Made by a program: the position numbers and the translations under genes. Below are positions 14,805 to 20,240 of a stretch of DNA of 20,240 nt, piece after piece. The stretch is taken from the NCBI GenBank assembly GCA_002314935.1, contig DCHW01000016.1:6171-26410 (forward strand). Reading direction: 5' to 3'. The DNA is from Clostridiales bacterium UBA1742 (lineage in GTDB: Bacteria; Bacillota; Clostridia; TANB77; CAG-508). The notes beneath the pieces are model-generated. The model saw only the letters and a program-made list of their open reading frames with translations, was not told where the DNA came from and ran no database searches. The first letter of the stretch is position 1. Each line of letters begins with the position of its first letter.

Positions 14805-14877
14805 AATGATAATGAATAATTTTTGTAGGCTTTTGATATTTAATGCGAAAACTTGCACTAATTATTCATTATTCACT
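14805..14877. repeat. MITE-like inverted repeat between secY and adk
   Basis: TAATGAATAATT (14810-14821) and AATTATTCATTA (14860-14871) are perfect 12-nt reverse complements; pairing extends outward for a few more bases with one bulge. The 38-nt interior holds a second, imperfect stem. The right flank continues in TTCACTATT, a simple pattern of NATTCA units that in my experience recurs in low-GC clostridial genomes. No U-run follows, and the adk SD lies downstream. It is a candidate dispersed palindromic element; the family and copy number cannot be judged from one copy. Confidence 0.45.
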
Positions 14878-14922
14878 ATTAAATGTAATTTAATAAAATT
14901 CATAAGAAAAGGAGAAAGAAAA

Positions 14923-15582
14923 ATGTATTTAGTATTATTAGGAGCACCAGGAAGTGGAAAAGGAACAGCAGGAAAAGTTATAGCAGAAGATTTAGAATTA
15001 GCACATATCTCAACTGGAGATTTATTTAGAGAAAATTTAAAAAATGAAACAGAATTAGGAAAAGAAGCAAAACAATATATGGATAAAGGTGAATTAGTTC
15101 CTGATGAAGTTACAATAAAAATGTTAAAAGATAGATTAGCAAAAGCAGATGTAAAAAATGGAGCTGTTTTAGATGGATTTCCAAGAACAGAAGTTCAAGC
15201 AAAATGTTTAGATGACATGCTTAATGAAATGGGAACAAAAGTTGATATGGCATTAAATATTGATGTTCCATTTGATGAAATTGTAGAAAGAATAGCAAAC
15301 AGAAGAAGCTGCAGAGGCTGTTCTGAAATTTATAACGTAGTATTTAATCCTCCAAAGGTAGAAGGAATATGCGACAAATGTGGAGGAGAATTATATCAAA
15401 GAGAAGATCAAAAACCAGAAGTTGTTGAGAATAGATTAAAAGTATATAGCCAATCAGCAGAAGAATTAATTAATCATTATGAAAAAGCAGGAGTTTTATA
15501 TAATGCAAAAGCAGGTGATTCTGTTGGAAAAACTTCATTTGATATTGCAAAGGAAGTTGAAGAATATATAAAAAATAATTAA
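14923..15582 (+). CDS. adk: Adenylate kinase, zinc-LID form
   Basis: Adenylate kinase catalyses ATP + AMP to 2 ADP in the cytoplasm. The P-loop GAPGSGKGT is at residues 7-15, the AMP-binding segment STGDLFREN at 30-38, and DGFPRT at 84-89. The LID domain has C130, C133, C150 and C153, typical of the zinc-binding Gram-positive form. The 219-residue length is normal. ATG 14923 is preceded by AAGGAG about 8 nt upstream; an open frame continues back to 14806, but that stretch is the inverted-repeat gap and not protein-like. After the P-loop Thr, the usual Gln is Ala here (GTAGK), a small deviation. Confidence 0.97.
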   Translation: MYLVLLGAPGSGKGTAGKVIAEDLELAHISTGDLFRENLKNETELGKEAKQYMDKGELVPDEVTIKMLKDRLAKADVKNGAVLDGFPRTEVQAKCLDDMLNEMGTKVDMALNIDVPFDEIVERIANRRSCRGCSEIYNVVFNPPKVEGICDKCGGELYQREDQKPEVVENRLKVYSQSAEELINHYEKAGVLYNAKAGDSVGKTSFDIAKEVEEYIKNN

Positions 15583-15621
15583 TAATATTTTAATTATAAA
15601 ATGAAAAGAGAGAATATATAA

Positions 15622-16390
15622 ATGATAACAATTAAATCTAAAAGAGAAATTGAATTAATGAGAGAGGCTTGCAAAATTGCAAACCTCACTCAAATTGAAG
15701 TTGAAAAAGCAATAAGACCAGGAGTTACAACATACGAACTTGATCAAATTGCAGAAAAGACAATGAGAAAACATGGAGCTATTCCCGCTGAAAAAGGTTA
15801 TCCAAGTGGAGTAAAGGGAGTCCCGGATTTTCCTGGTTCGATTTGTAGTTCTGTAAATGATGAAGTAATACATGGAATTCCTTCAAAAAAAGTTGTATTA
15901 AAAGAAGGAGATATTATAAGTGTAGATCTTGTTGCATATAAAAATGGATTTAATGGAGATTGTGCAAGAACTTATATTGTTGGGAATGTACCTTCTGAAG
16001 TTGAAAAACTAATAAAGGTTACAAAACAGGCTTTCTATGAAGGAATAAAATTTGCAAAAAAAGGTAATAGAATTGGTGATATATCAAATGCAATAGGAGA
16101 ATATGTAAATAAAAATGGTTATTCTGTAGTAAGAGAATTTCAAGGACATGGAATTGGAAGCCAAATGCATGAGGATCCTGGAATACCAAATTATGGAAAA
16201 CCTGGTAGGGGAGCAAGACTAGAACCAGGAATGACTCTTGCAATTGAACCAATGGTAATAATGGGTGGACCAGAAATTTTAGAACTTGATGATGGGTGGA
16301 CAATAATAACAGAAGATCGGAAGTTTGGCGGCACATTATGAAAATACTATTTTAATTACAGAAAAAGAACCAGAAATATTGACATTGTAA
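15622..16390 (+). pseudogene. map: Methionine aminopeptidase type I, frameshifted near the 3' end
   Basis: MetAP removes the initiator Met from nascent proteins. The first 232 codons are an intact type I enzyme: H84, metal ligands D102 (SVDLV), D113 (GDCART), H176 (GHGIG) and E209 (AIEPM), with H183 also present. After GAAGAT an extra C at about 16318 shifts the frame, giving seven unrelated residues and a stop at 16339-16341 (239 codons). Removing that base restores GSLAAHYENTILITEKEP and a natural end at 16388-16390 (255 residues). The lost part holds the fifth metal ligand, the Glu of HYENT (E240), so the truncated product should be inactive. A sequencing or assembly error is the simplest explanation because map is normally essential, but a real mutation backed by a second map gene is possible. 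The SD (AGAGAG) is weak. Confidence 0.9.
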
Positions 16391-16407
16391 AAAACATAGT
16401 GTATAAT
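16379..16407 (+). promoter_or_regulatory. Internal sigma-A promoter for infA and the alpha segment
   Basis: TTGACA (16379-16384), a 17-bp spacer and TATAAT (16402-16407) form an exact consensus promoter. The -35 box overlaps the last sense codons of the restored map frame. Transcription should start near 16414, giving a 5' leader of about 40 nt before infA. The downstream operon infA-rplQ therefore need not depend on the S10 promoter 12.6 kb upstream. Confidence 0.85.
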
Positions 16408-16454
16408 ATATTAGTTGATTTTGGTATTAAATTAATAAATGGAGGTAACATATT

Positions 16455-16673
16455 TTGTCAAAAGAAGATGTTATAGAAGTTGAAGGTACAGTAGTAGAAG
16501 CTTTACCTAATACAAATTTTAAAGTTGAGCTTGAAAATGGACATCAAGTTTTAGCTCATATTTCAGGAAAATTAAGAATGAATTATATAAAAATTCTTCC
16601 TGGAGACAAAGTTAAACTTGAACTTTCACCATATGATTTAAGCAGAGGACGTATTACATGGAGAGCAAAATAA
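16455..16673 (+). CDS. infA: Translation initiation factor IF-1
   Basis: IF-1 is an OB-fold protein that binds the 30S A site during initiation. The 72 residues SKEDVIEVEGTVVEALPNTN (2-21) to YDLSRGRITWRAK are an end-to-end match. The start is TTG, 9 nt after a strong GGAGG (16441-16445); the next in-frame ATG would delete most of the domain. It is the first gene after the internal promoter. A KOW-domain gene that some Firmicutes have between map and infA is absent. Confidence 0.97.
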   Translation: MSKEDVIEVEGTVVEALPNTNFKVELENGHQVLAHISGKLRMNYIKILPGDKVKLELSPYDLSRGRITWRAK

Positions 16674-16711
16674 TAAAGCTATAGATAAAAAACAATAGTG
16701 AGGTGAATAAA

Positions 16712-16825
16712 ATGAAGGTAAGACCATCAGTAAAAAAAATATGTGAAAAATGCAAAGTAATTAAAAGAAAAGGTGTTACTAGGGTTATATGTGAAAATCC
16801 TAAACACAAACAAAGACAAGGATAA
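16712..16825 (+). CDS. rpmJ: 50S ribosomal protein L36, zinc form
   Basis: This is a 37-residue gene. MKVRPSVKKICEKCKVIKRK and the following GVTRVICENPKHKQRQG are the canonical L36 sequence. The zinc ligands C11, C14, C27 and H32 are all present. L36 is a late-assembly protein of the 50S subunit. An SD, GAGGTGA, lies 7 nt before ATG. It is followed by the widest gap of the alpha segment, which starts with a perfect stem-loop covering its stop codon. Confidence 0.97.
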   Translation: MKVRPSVKKICEKCKVIKRKGVTRVICENPKHKQRQG

Positions 16826-16846
16826 TCTAATTTTATATTAGATTAT
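16822..16846 (+). terminator. AT-only stem-loop over the rpmJ stop, possible weak terminator
   Basis: ATAATCTAAT (16822-16831) and ATTAGATTAT (16837-16846) are perfect 10-nt reverse complements with a 5-nt loop. The stem has only one G-C pair and is followed by TTGTTGT, not a clean U-run. It could attenuate transcription or define an mRNA 3' end of the infA-rpmJ part. Confidence 0.4.
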
Positions 16847-17012
16847 TTGTTGTATAACAATGTTAATAATATAAATAGAGTAGCGGCTGTTCTAAATATA
16901 AAAATATTTAGAAATTTTATCTATTTTATTTATTATATATAAAAGTTTAATTACATTTCAAATTATACTAATTAAACTATAAAACAAATTTATATGAAGA
17001 GGTGAATATTGT
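16826..17012 (+). promoter_or_regulatory. Hairpin-rich leader upstream of rpsM (alpha segment)
   Basis: This 187-bp gap has no gene. Besides the stem over the rpmJ stop, it holds TTCTAAATAT/ATATTTAGAA (16890-16899 with 16904-16913, 4-nt loop) and AGTTTAATTA/TAATTAAACT (16944-16953 with 16969-16978, 15-nt loop), each perfect over 10 bp. A weak promoter-like pair, TTGTTG (16847) and TATAAA (16870) with 17 bp between, is also present. In E. coli the same position carries the S4-binding pseudoknot of the alpha operon, and rpsD (S4) is here the third gene downstream. S4 control is inference; the structures are seen. Confidence 0.45.
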
Positions 17013-17375
17013 ATGGCTCGTATAGCAGGAGTAGACTTGCCTAAAGAGAAAAGAATTGAAATTGGACTTACATATATTTATGGAATAGGAAGAACATCAT
17101 CTAATAAAATATTAGAAAAAGCTAAAGTTAGTCCAGATGTAAGAGTAAAAGATTTAACAGATGACCAAGTACAAAGCATAAGAAATGCTATGGAAGGTTA
17201 TAAAGTTGAAGGTGATTTAAGACGTGAAGTAGCTCTTAATATCAAAAGACTTACAGAAATAGGATGTTTCAGAGGAATTAGACATAGAAGAAGTTTACCA
17301 GTTAGAGGACAAAGAACAAAAACTAATGCTCGTACAAGAAAAGGTCCTAGAAAATTAGTAAGCAAGAAAAAATAA
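17013..17375 (+). CDS. rpsM: 30S ribosomal protein S13
   Basis: S13 forms bridges between the 30S head and the 50S subunit and contacts P-site tRNA. MARIAGVDLPKEKRIEIGLT at the start, YGIGRTSSNKIL (24-35) and the basic C-terminal GQRTKTNARTRKGPRK are standard over 120 residues. SD AGAGGTGA lies 8 nt before ATG. It is preceded by the hairpin-rich gap 16826-17012. Confidence 0.98.
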   Translation: MARIAGVDLPKEKRIEIGLTYIYGIGRTSSNKILEKAKVSPDVRVKDLTDDQVQSIRNAMEGYKVEGDLRREVALNIKRLTEIGCFRGIRHRRSLPVRGQRTKTNARTRKGPRKLVSKKK

Positions 17376-17415
17376 TTTAAACAATAACTTCAAAGATAGG
17401 AAGGAGTAATTTAAG

Positions 17416-17811
17416 ATGGCTAAAGTAGCAACAAAAAAACCAACTAGAAGAAGAGACAGAAAAAACATCGAAAAAGGTGCAGCTCATATTCATTCTAGTT
17501 TTAATAATACAATAGTTACAATAACAGATGAGCAAGGAAATGTTATTTCATGGGCAAGTGCTGGAGAATTAGGTTTTAAAGGTTCTAGAAAAAGCACACC
17601 ATTTGCTGCAGGAGAAGCAGCTTTAACAGCAGCTAAAGCAGGAATGGAACATGGATTAAAAACTGTTGCAGTTTATGTAAAAGGACCAGGTTCTGGACGT
17701 GAAGCTGCAATAAGATCATTACAAACAGCTGGTTTGGAAATTAGCATGATTAAAGATGTAACACCAATACCACACAATGGTTGTAGACCACCAAAAAGAA
17801 GAAGAGTATAA
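17416..17811 (+). CDS. rpsK: 30S ribosomal protein S11
   Basis: S11 sits on the 30S platform near the mRNA exit. The 131 residues include AHIHSSFNNTIVTITDEQGN (23-42), WASAGELGFKGSRKSTPFAA and the C-terminal DVTPIPHNGCRPPKRRRV. SD AAGGAG lies about 10 nt upstream. It lies 40 bp after rpsM and 29 bp before rpsD. Nothing unusual. Confidence 0.98.
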   Translation: MAKVATKKPTRRRDRKNIEKGAAHIHSSFNNTIVTITDEQGNVISWASAGELGFKGSRKSTPFAAGEAALTAAKAGMEHGLKTVAVYVKGPGSGREAAIRSLQTAGLEISMIKDVTPIPHNGCRPPKRRRV

Positions 17812-17840
17812 TATAAAATTTAAAGAAGGAGGAAAGACAG

Positions 17841-18467
17841 ATGTCAAGATATAAAGATGAACAATGTCGTATATGCCGTAGAGAAGGGCAAAAATTGTTC
17901 TTAAAAGGATCAAGATGTTATTCAGATAAATGTAGTGTAACAAGAAGAAATTATGCACCAGGTCAACATGGACAAGGTAAGAAAAAACTTTCTGAATATG
18001 GAACACAATTAAGAGAAAAACAAAAAACTAAATCTTTTTATGGAGTAGGAGAAAAACAATTTAGAAAATATTTTAAAATGTCTGAAAGCAAAAAAGGAAT
18101 TACTGGTGAAAATTTACTTCAAATATTAGAAAGTAGATTAGATAATGTAGTATATAGAGCTGGATTTGGAGTTTCTAGAGCACAAGCAAGACAGCTTGTA
18201 AACCATGGACATTTTGATGTTAATGGTGTAAAAACAGATATACCATCATACTTAGTTAAAGCAGGAGATGTTATAACAGTTAGAGAAATAAAGAAAGATA
18301 GTAAAACATTAAAAGAAAACATAGAAGCAAATGCAAAAAGACCAGTTCCAGAATGGTTAGAAAAGAATTCTGAAAAAGCAGAAGTTAAAGTTATAAGATT
18401 AGCATCAAGAGAAGATGTTGATTTACCAGTTGAAGAACACTTAATTGTTGAGTTATATTCTAAATAG
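17841..18467 (+). CDS. rpsD: 30S ribosomal protein S4, zinc (C+) form
   Basis: S4 nucleates 30S assembly and in many bacteria represses its own operon. The zinc-binding N-terminus has C9, C12, C26 and C31, then RNYAPGQHGQ, and an S4 RNA-binding domain from about 98 (RLDNVVYRAGFGVSRAQARQ). The 208-residue length is usual. Unlike in Bacillus subtilis, where rpsD stands alone, here it is within the alpha segment between rpsK and rpoA. Its stop codon lies inside a perfect hairpin (18456-18478). Confidence 0.98.
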   Translation: MSRYKDEQCRICRREGQKLFLKGSRCYSDKCSVTRRNYAPGQHGQGKKKLSEYGTQLREKQKTKSFYGVGEKQFRKYFKMSESKKGITGENLLQILESRLDNVVYRAGFGVSRAQARQLVNHGHFDVNGVKTDIPSYLVKAGDVITVREIKKDSKTLKENIEANAKRPVPEWLEKNSEKAEVKVIRLASREDVDLPVEEHLIVELYSK

Positions 18468-18478
18468 AATTTAGAATA
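18456..18478 (+). other. Hairpin enclosing the rpsD stop codon
   Basis: TATTCTAAAT (18456-18465) pairs perfectly with ATTTAGAATA (18469-18478) around a 3-nt loop; the TAG stop (18465-18467) lies at the tip. The core TTCTAAAT/ATTTAGAA is the same as in the hairpin at 16890-16913 ahead of rpsM, so identical 8-bp stems flank the rpsM-rpsK-rpsD block. There is no U-run. Confidence 0.5.
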
Positions 18479-18531
18479 AATAGTTTGTAGAATATTAATT
18501 TTGCAAAACTAAATAGGAGGTTAAAAAATAA

Positions 18532-19479
18532 ATGATTGAATTTGAAAAACCAAATATAGAATGTCTAGCAGTTAACGAAGGAGAAGATTACGCTAAATTT
18601 GTATGTGAACCATTAGAACGTGGTTACGGAATGACAATAGGAAATTCATTAAGAAGAATTTTATTATCATCATTACCAGGAACTGCAATTACAAGTGTAA
18701 AAATTGACGGAGTTGTACATGAATTTTCTACAATACCAGGTGTTGTTGAAGATGTACCAGAAATAATAGTTAATTTAAAAAGTGTAAGACTAAAATCTTT
18801 TGATAATGAAGAAAAGAACTTAAAAATTGACTTTAATAAAGAGGGAGAAGTTACTGCAGGAGATATTATAACAGATTCATCTATAGAAGTTTTAAACCCA
18901 GAACTACATATTGCAACAGTAGCAAAAGGTGGTCATTTACATATAGAAATGACAGCAGATAAAGGTAGAGGTTATAATGTTGCAGAAAAAAATAAAAAAC
19001 CAAACCAAGCAATTGATGTACTTCCAATAGATTCTATATTTACACCAGTAAAAAAAGTAAATTATTCTGTTGAAAATACTAGAGTTGGTCAAACTGTAGA
19101 TTATGATAAATTAACAATAGAAGTTTGGACAGATGGTAGCTTAAAAGCATATGAAGCAATAAGCTTAGCTGCAAAAGTTATGACTGGACATTTAGAATTA
19201 TTTGTAGATTTATCAGAAACAGCTAAAAATACTCAAGTTATGGTAGAAAAAGAAGAATCTAAAAAAGAAAAAGTACTAGAAATGCAAATTGAAGAATTAG
19301 AGTTATCTGTTAGAAGTTATAATTGCTTAAAAAGAGCTGGAATAGCTACAGTAGAAGATTTAGCAAGTAAAACAGAAGCTGATATGATGAAAGTAAGAAA
19401 TTTAGGTAAAAAGTCATTTGATGAAGTAACAAACAAACTACATTCATTAGGACTAGATTTTGTTAAGGAGGATGAATAA
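18532..19479 (+). CDS. rpoA: DNA-directed RNA polymerase subunit alpha
   Basis: Alpha dimerises to scaffold beta and beta', and contacts promoters and activators. The N-terminal domain (about 1-235) has EPLERGYGMTIGNSLRRILL (26-45) and DVLPIDSIFTPVKKVNY. A charged linker follows (about 236-250), and the C-terminal domain has ELSVRSYNCLKRAGI, with R261 and N264 in the UP-element contact positions. The 315-residue length is normal. SD AGGAGG lies about 12 nt upstream. The TAA stop shares its last A with the rplQ ATG (TAATG), coupling the two. Confidence 0.98.
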   Translation: MIEFEKPNIECLAVNEGEDYAKFVCEPLERGYGMTIGNSLRRILLSSLPGTAITSVKIDGVVHEFSTIPGVVEDVPEIIVNLKSVRLKSFDNEEKNLKIDFNKEGEVTAGDIITDSSIEVLNPELHIATVAKGGHLHIEMTADKGRGYNVAEKNKKPNQAIDVLPIDSIFTPVKKVNYSVENTRVGQTVDYDKLTIEVWTDGSLKAYEAISLAAKVMTGHLELFVDLSETAKNTQVMVEKEESKKEKVLEMQIEELELSVRSYNCLKRAGIATVEDLASKTEADMMKVRNLGKKSFDEVTNKLHSLGLDFVKEDE

Positions 19480-20003
19480 TGGCTATAAATAGAAAACTTG
19501 GAAAACCAACTGATCAAAGATTAGCAATGCTTAGAAATCAAACAACAGATTTATTAGTACATGGAAAAATAGAAACAACAGAAGGCAGAGCTAAAGAAGT
19601 TAAAGCTATAGCAGATTCTATAATTGCATTAGCAATTAAAGAAAAAGATAACTTTGAAGAAGTAGAAGTAAAAGTTATTAAAGCTAAATTAGATAGCAAA
19701 GGAAACAAAGAAACAGAAAAGGTTACAAGTAAAAATGGTAAAGAATATTTAAGAGTTGTTAAAGAAGAAAAGATGGAAAAAAGACAAAAAGATTTACCAT
19801 CAAGATTAAATGCTAGAAAAAAAATAATGACAAAAATAAACAAAGTAAAAGACGAAAAAGGAAATAATATTGATATACCAGCAAAATTATTTGGTGAAAT
19901 TGCAGAACAATATAAAGATAGAGTTGGAGGATATACACAAATAATTAAACTTGGAGCTAGAAAAGGCGATAATGCTGAAAAAGTTATTTTAAAATTAGTT
20001 TAA
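19479..20003 (+). CDS. rplQ: 50S ribosomal protein L17, long form with insertion
   Basis: L17 lies beside the peptide exit tunnel. The N-terminal half (RKLGKPTDQRLAMLRNQTTD, 5-24, then IETTEGRAKEVK) and the end (RVGGYTQIIKLGARKGDNAE) are canonical. At 174 residues it is about 55 longer than the ~120 of Bacillus or E. coli. The surplus is mostly a Lys/Glu-rich insertion from about residue 58 to 103, before KDLPSRLNARKKI. Comparable insertions are known in clostridial L17, as far as I recall, so this supports the taxonomic placement. It starts in a 1-nt overlap with the rpoA stop and is the last gene of the operon. Confidence 0.97.
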   Translation: MAINRKLGKPTDQRLAMLRNQTTDLLVHGKIETTEGRAKEVKAIADSIIALAIKEKDNFEEVEVKVIKAKLDSKGNKETEKVTSKNGKEYLRVVKEEKMEKRQKDLPSRLNARKKIMTKINKVKDEKGNNIDIPAKLFGEIAEQYKDRVGGYTQIIKLGARKGDNAEKVILKLV

Positions 20004-20013
20004 TAAAAAAATA

Positions 20014-20043
20014 AGCGAACAAATAGGTTCGCTCATTTTTTTT
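20014..20043 (+). terminator. Intrinsic terminator of the superoperon
   Basis: AGCGAAC (20014-20020) and GTTCGCT (20027-20033) form a perfect 7-bp stem with a 6-nt loop, followed two bases later by a run of eight T (20036-20043). An A-run precedes the stem, so it could also work in reverse. It is 10 nt after the rplQ stop. Confidence 0.92.
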
Positions 20044-20199
20044 ATTGAAATAGAATATAGATAATAGAAAGAGCAAACAATGTCAATGATTTTGGAAAAT
20101 TTCACTGTAAAATATCGTTATTTTATTAGCGGAAAATTCACCCATATGTAATCTCTAAGTTAATCCGCTCGCCGCGGAGGCAGGCTCAAGATTTAATTT
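20044..20199. other. Intergenic stretch with GC-rich patch, no gene seen
   Basis: No coding sequence is recognisable. AGCGGA (20129-20134) and TCCGCT (20164-20169) form an inverted repeat around AT-rich sequence, and next to it TCCGC/GCGGA can make a small hairpin. The patch 20164-20188 is much richer in G and C than anything nearby, which suggests a foreign or repeated element fragment. Confidence 0.35.
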
Positions 20200-20204
20200 T
20201 TTAG

Positions 20205-20240
20205 GTATAAAATTTAATATTAGAGAATGTAGGGGCGATT
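20205..20240 (+). repeat. Possible start of a TAGGGGCGATT-type dispersed palindrome, cut by window end
   Basis: The window ends in GAATGTAGGGGCGATT. The string TGTAGGGGCGATT, followed by a matching AATCGCCC arm, is a common non-coding palindromic repeat in various Firmicutes genomes, as I remember it. Only the left arm is visible here, so the call is tentative. Confidence 0.35.

Noticed and set aside
14806..14922. N-terminal extension of adk by 39 codons
   Set aside because: The stretch is the palindromic gap, has no SD at 14806, and the adk P-loop start with an SD lies at 14923.
16312..16341. Programmed frameshift in map
   Set aside because: There is no slippery heptamer, SD-like stimulator or downstream structure at the site, and MetAP is not known to use recoding. 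An inserted base (real or error) is simpler.
16847..16875. Promoter TTGTTG-17-TATAAA ahead of rpsM
   Set aside because: The -35 box matches only three of six positions, and a perfect promoter lies 450 bp upstream. Kept only as a remark in the leader entry.
1..20240. CRISPR array, tRNA, rRNA or transposase gene
   Set aside because: No regularly spaced direct repeats, tRNA-like cloverleaf or rRNA stretches, or transposase/integrase motifs were seen on either strand.

Overview
The window is AT-rich (roughly 30% GC by eye) and comes from a low-GC Gram-positive bacterium. It is most probably an uncultured clostridial (Bacillota) lineage. Supporting this are strong AAGGAGG-type Shine-Dalgarno (SD) sequences, GTG/TTG starts with good SDs, consensus sigma-A promoters, a MrnC and an RbgA homologue, zinc-ribbon (C+) forms of S4, S14, L24 and L36, and a long L17 with an internal insertion. 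Species-level assignment is not possible from the sequence alone.

Layout. Positions 1-141 hold the 3' end of a gene that resembles RhuM-family proteins. A GNAT acetyltransferase follows, then a ribosome-maturation pair, rbgA (50S assembly GTPase) and mrnC (23S rRNA end-processing RNase). Next is a secreted protein with an HELDH...E zincin signature that I cannot assign to a named family. A stem-loop terminator closes this segment (about 3689-3720).

From 3749 to 20043 there is one continuous, all-plus-strand S10-spc-alpha superoperon: promoter, a leader of about 250 nt, then rpsJ-rplC-rplD-rplW-rplB-rpsS-rplV-rpsC-rplP-rpmC-rpsQ-rplN-rplX-rplE-rpsN-rpsH-rplF-rplR-rpsE-rplO-secY-adk-map-infA-rpmJ-rpsM-rpsK-rpsD-rpoA-rplQ, closed by a strong intrinsic terminator. 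Gene order is the standard bacterial one, but rpmD (L30) is missing between rpsE and rplO. A second consensus promoter (TTGACA-17 bp-TATAAT) overlaps the 3' end of map and should drive infA-rpmJ-rpsM-rpsK-rpsD-rpoA-rplQ independently.

Unusual points. (1) map carries a one-base insertion near 16318 that removes the last 23 residues, including a metal-ligand Glu; the correct C-terminus is intact in the next frame. (2) S10 has a Lys/Thr/Ala-rich N-terminal extension of about 45 residues. (3) The S10 leader has a CTTAGGA segment that can pair with either of two identical TCCTAAG partners. (4) Two MITE/REP-like inverted repeats sit inside the operon (S8-L6 and secY-adk gaps). (5) Perfect hairpins lie in many of the wider intercistronic gaps, including three in the rpmJ-rpsM gap and one that swallows the rpsD stop codon. 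(6) Downstream of the operon there is a GC-rich patch and what looks like the start of a TAGGGGCGATT-type dispersed repeat, cut by the window end.

Functionally the window is a translation module (ribosomal proteins, IF-1, SecY, Adk, MetAP, RNA polymerase alpha) with ribosome-assembly enzymes just upstream. I found no mobile-element gene, CRISPR array, tRNA or rRNA. I do not see a convincing new multi-gene system; the candidates for novelty are the leader RNA, the extended S10, the intra-operon hairpins and the secreted zincin.
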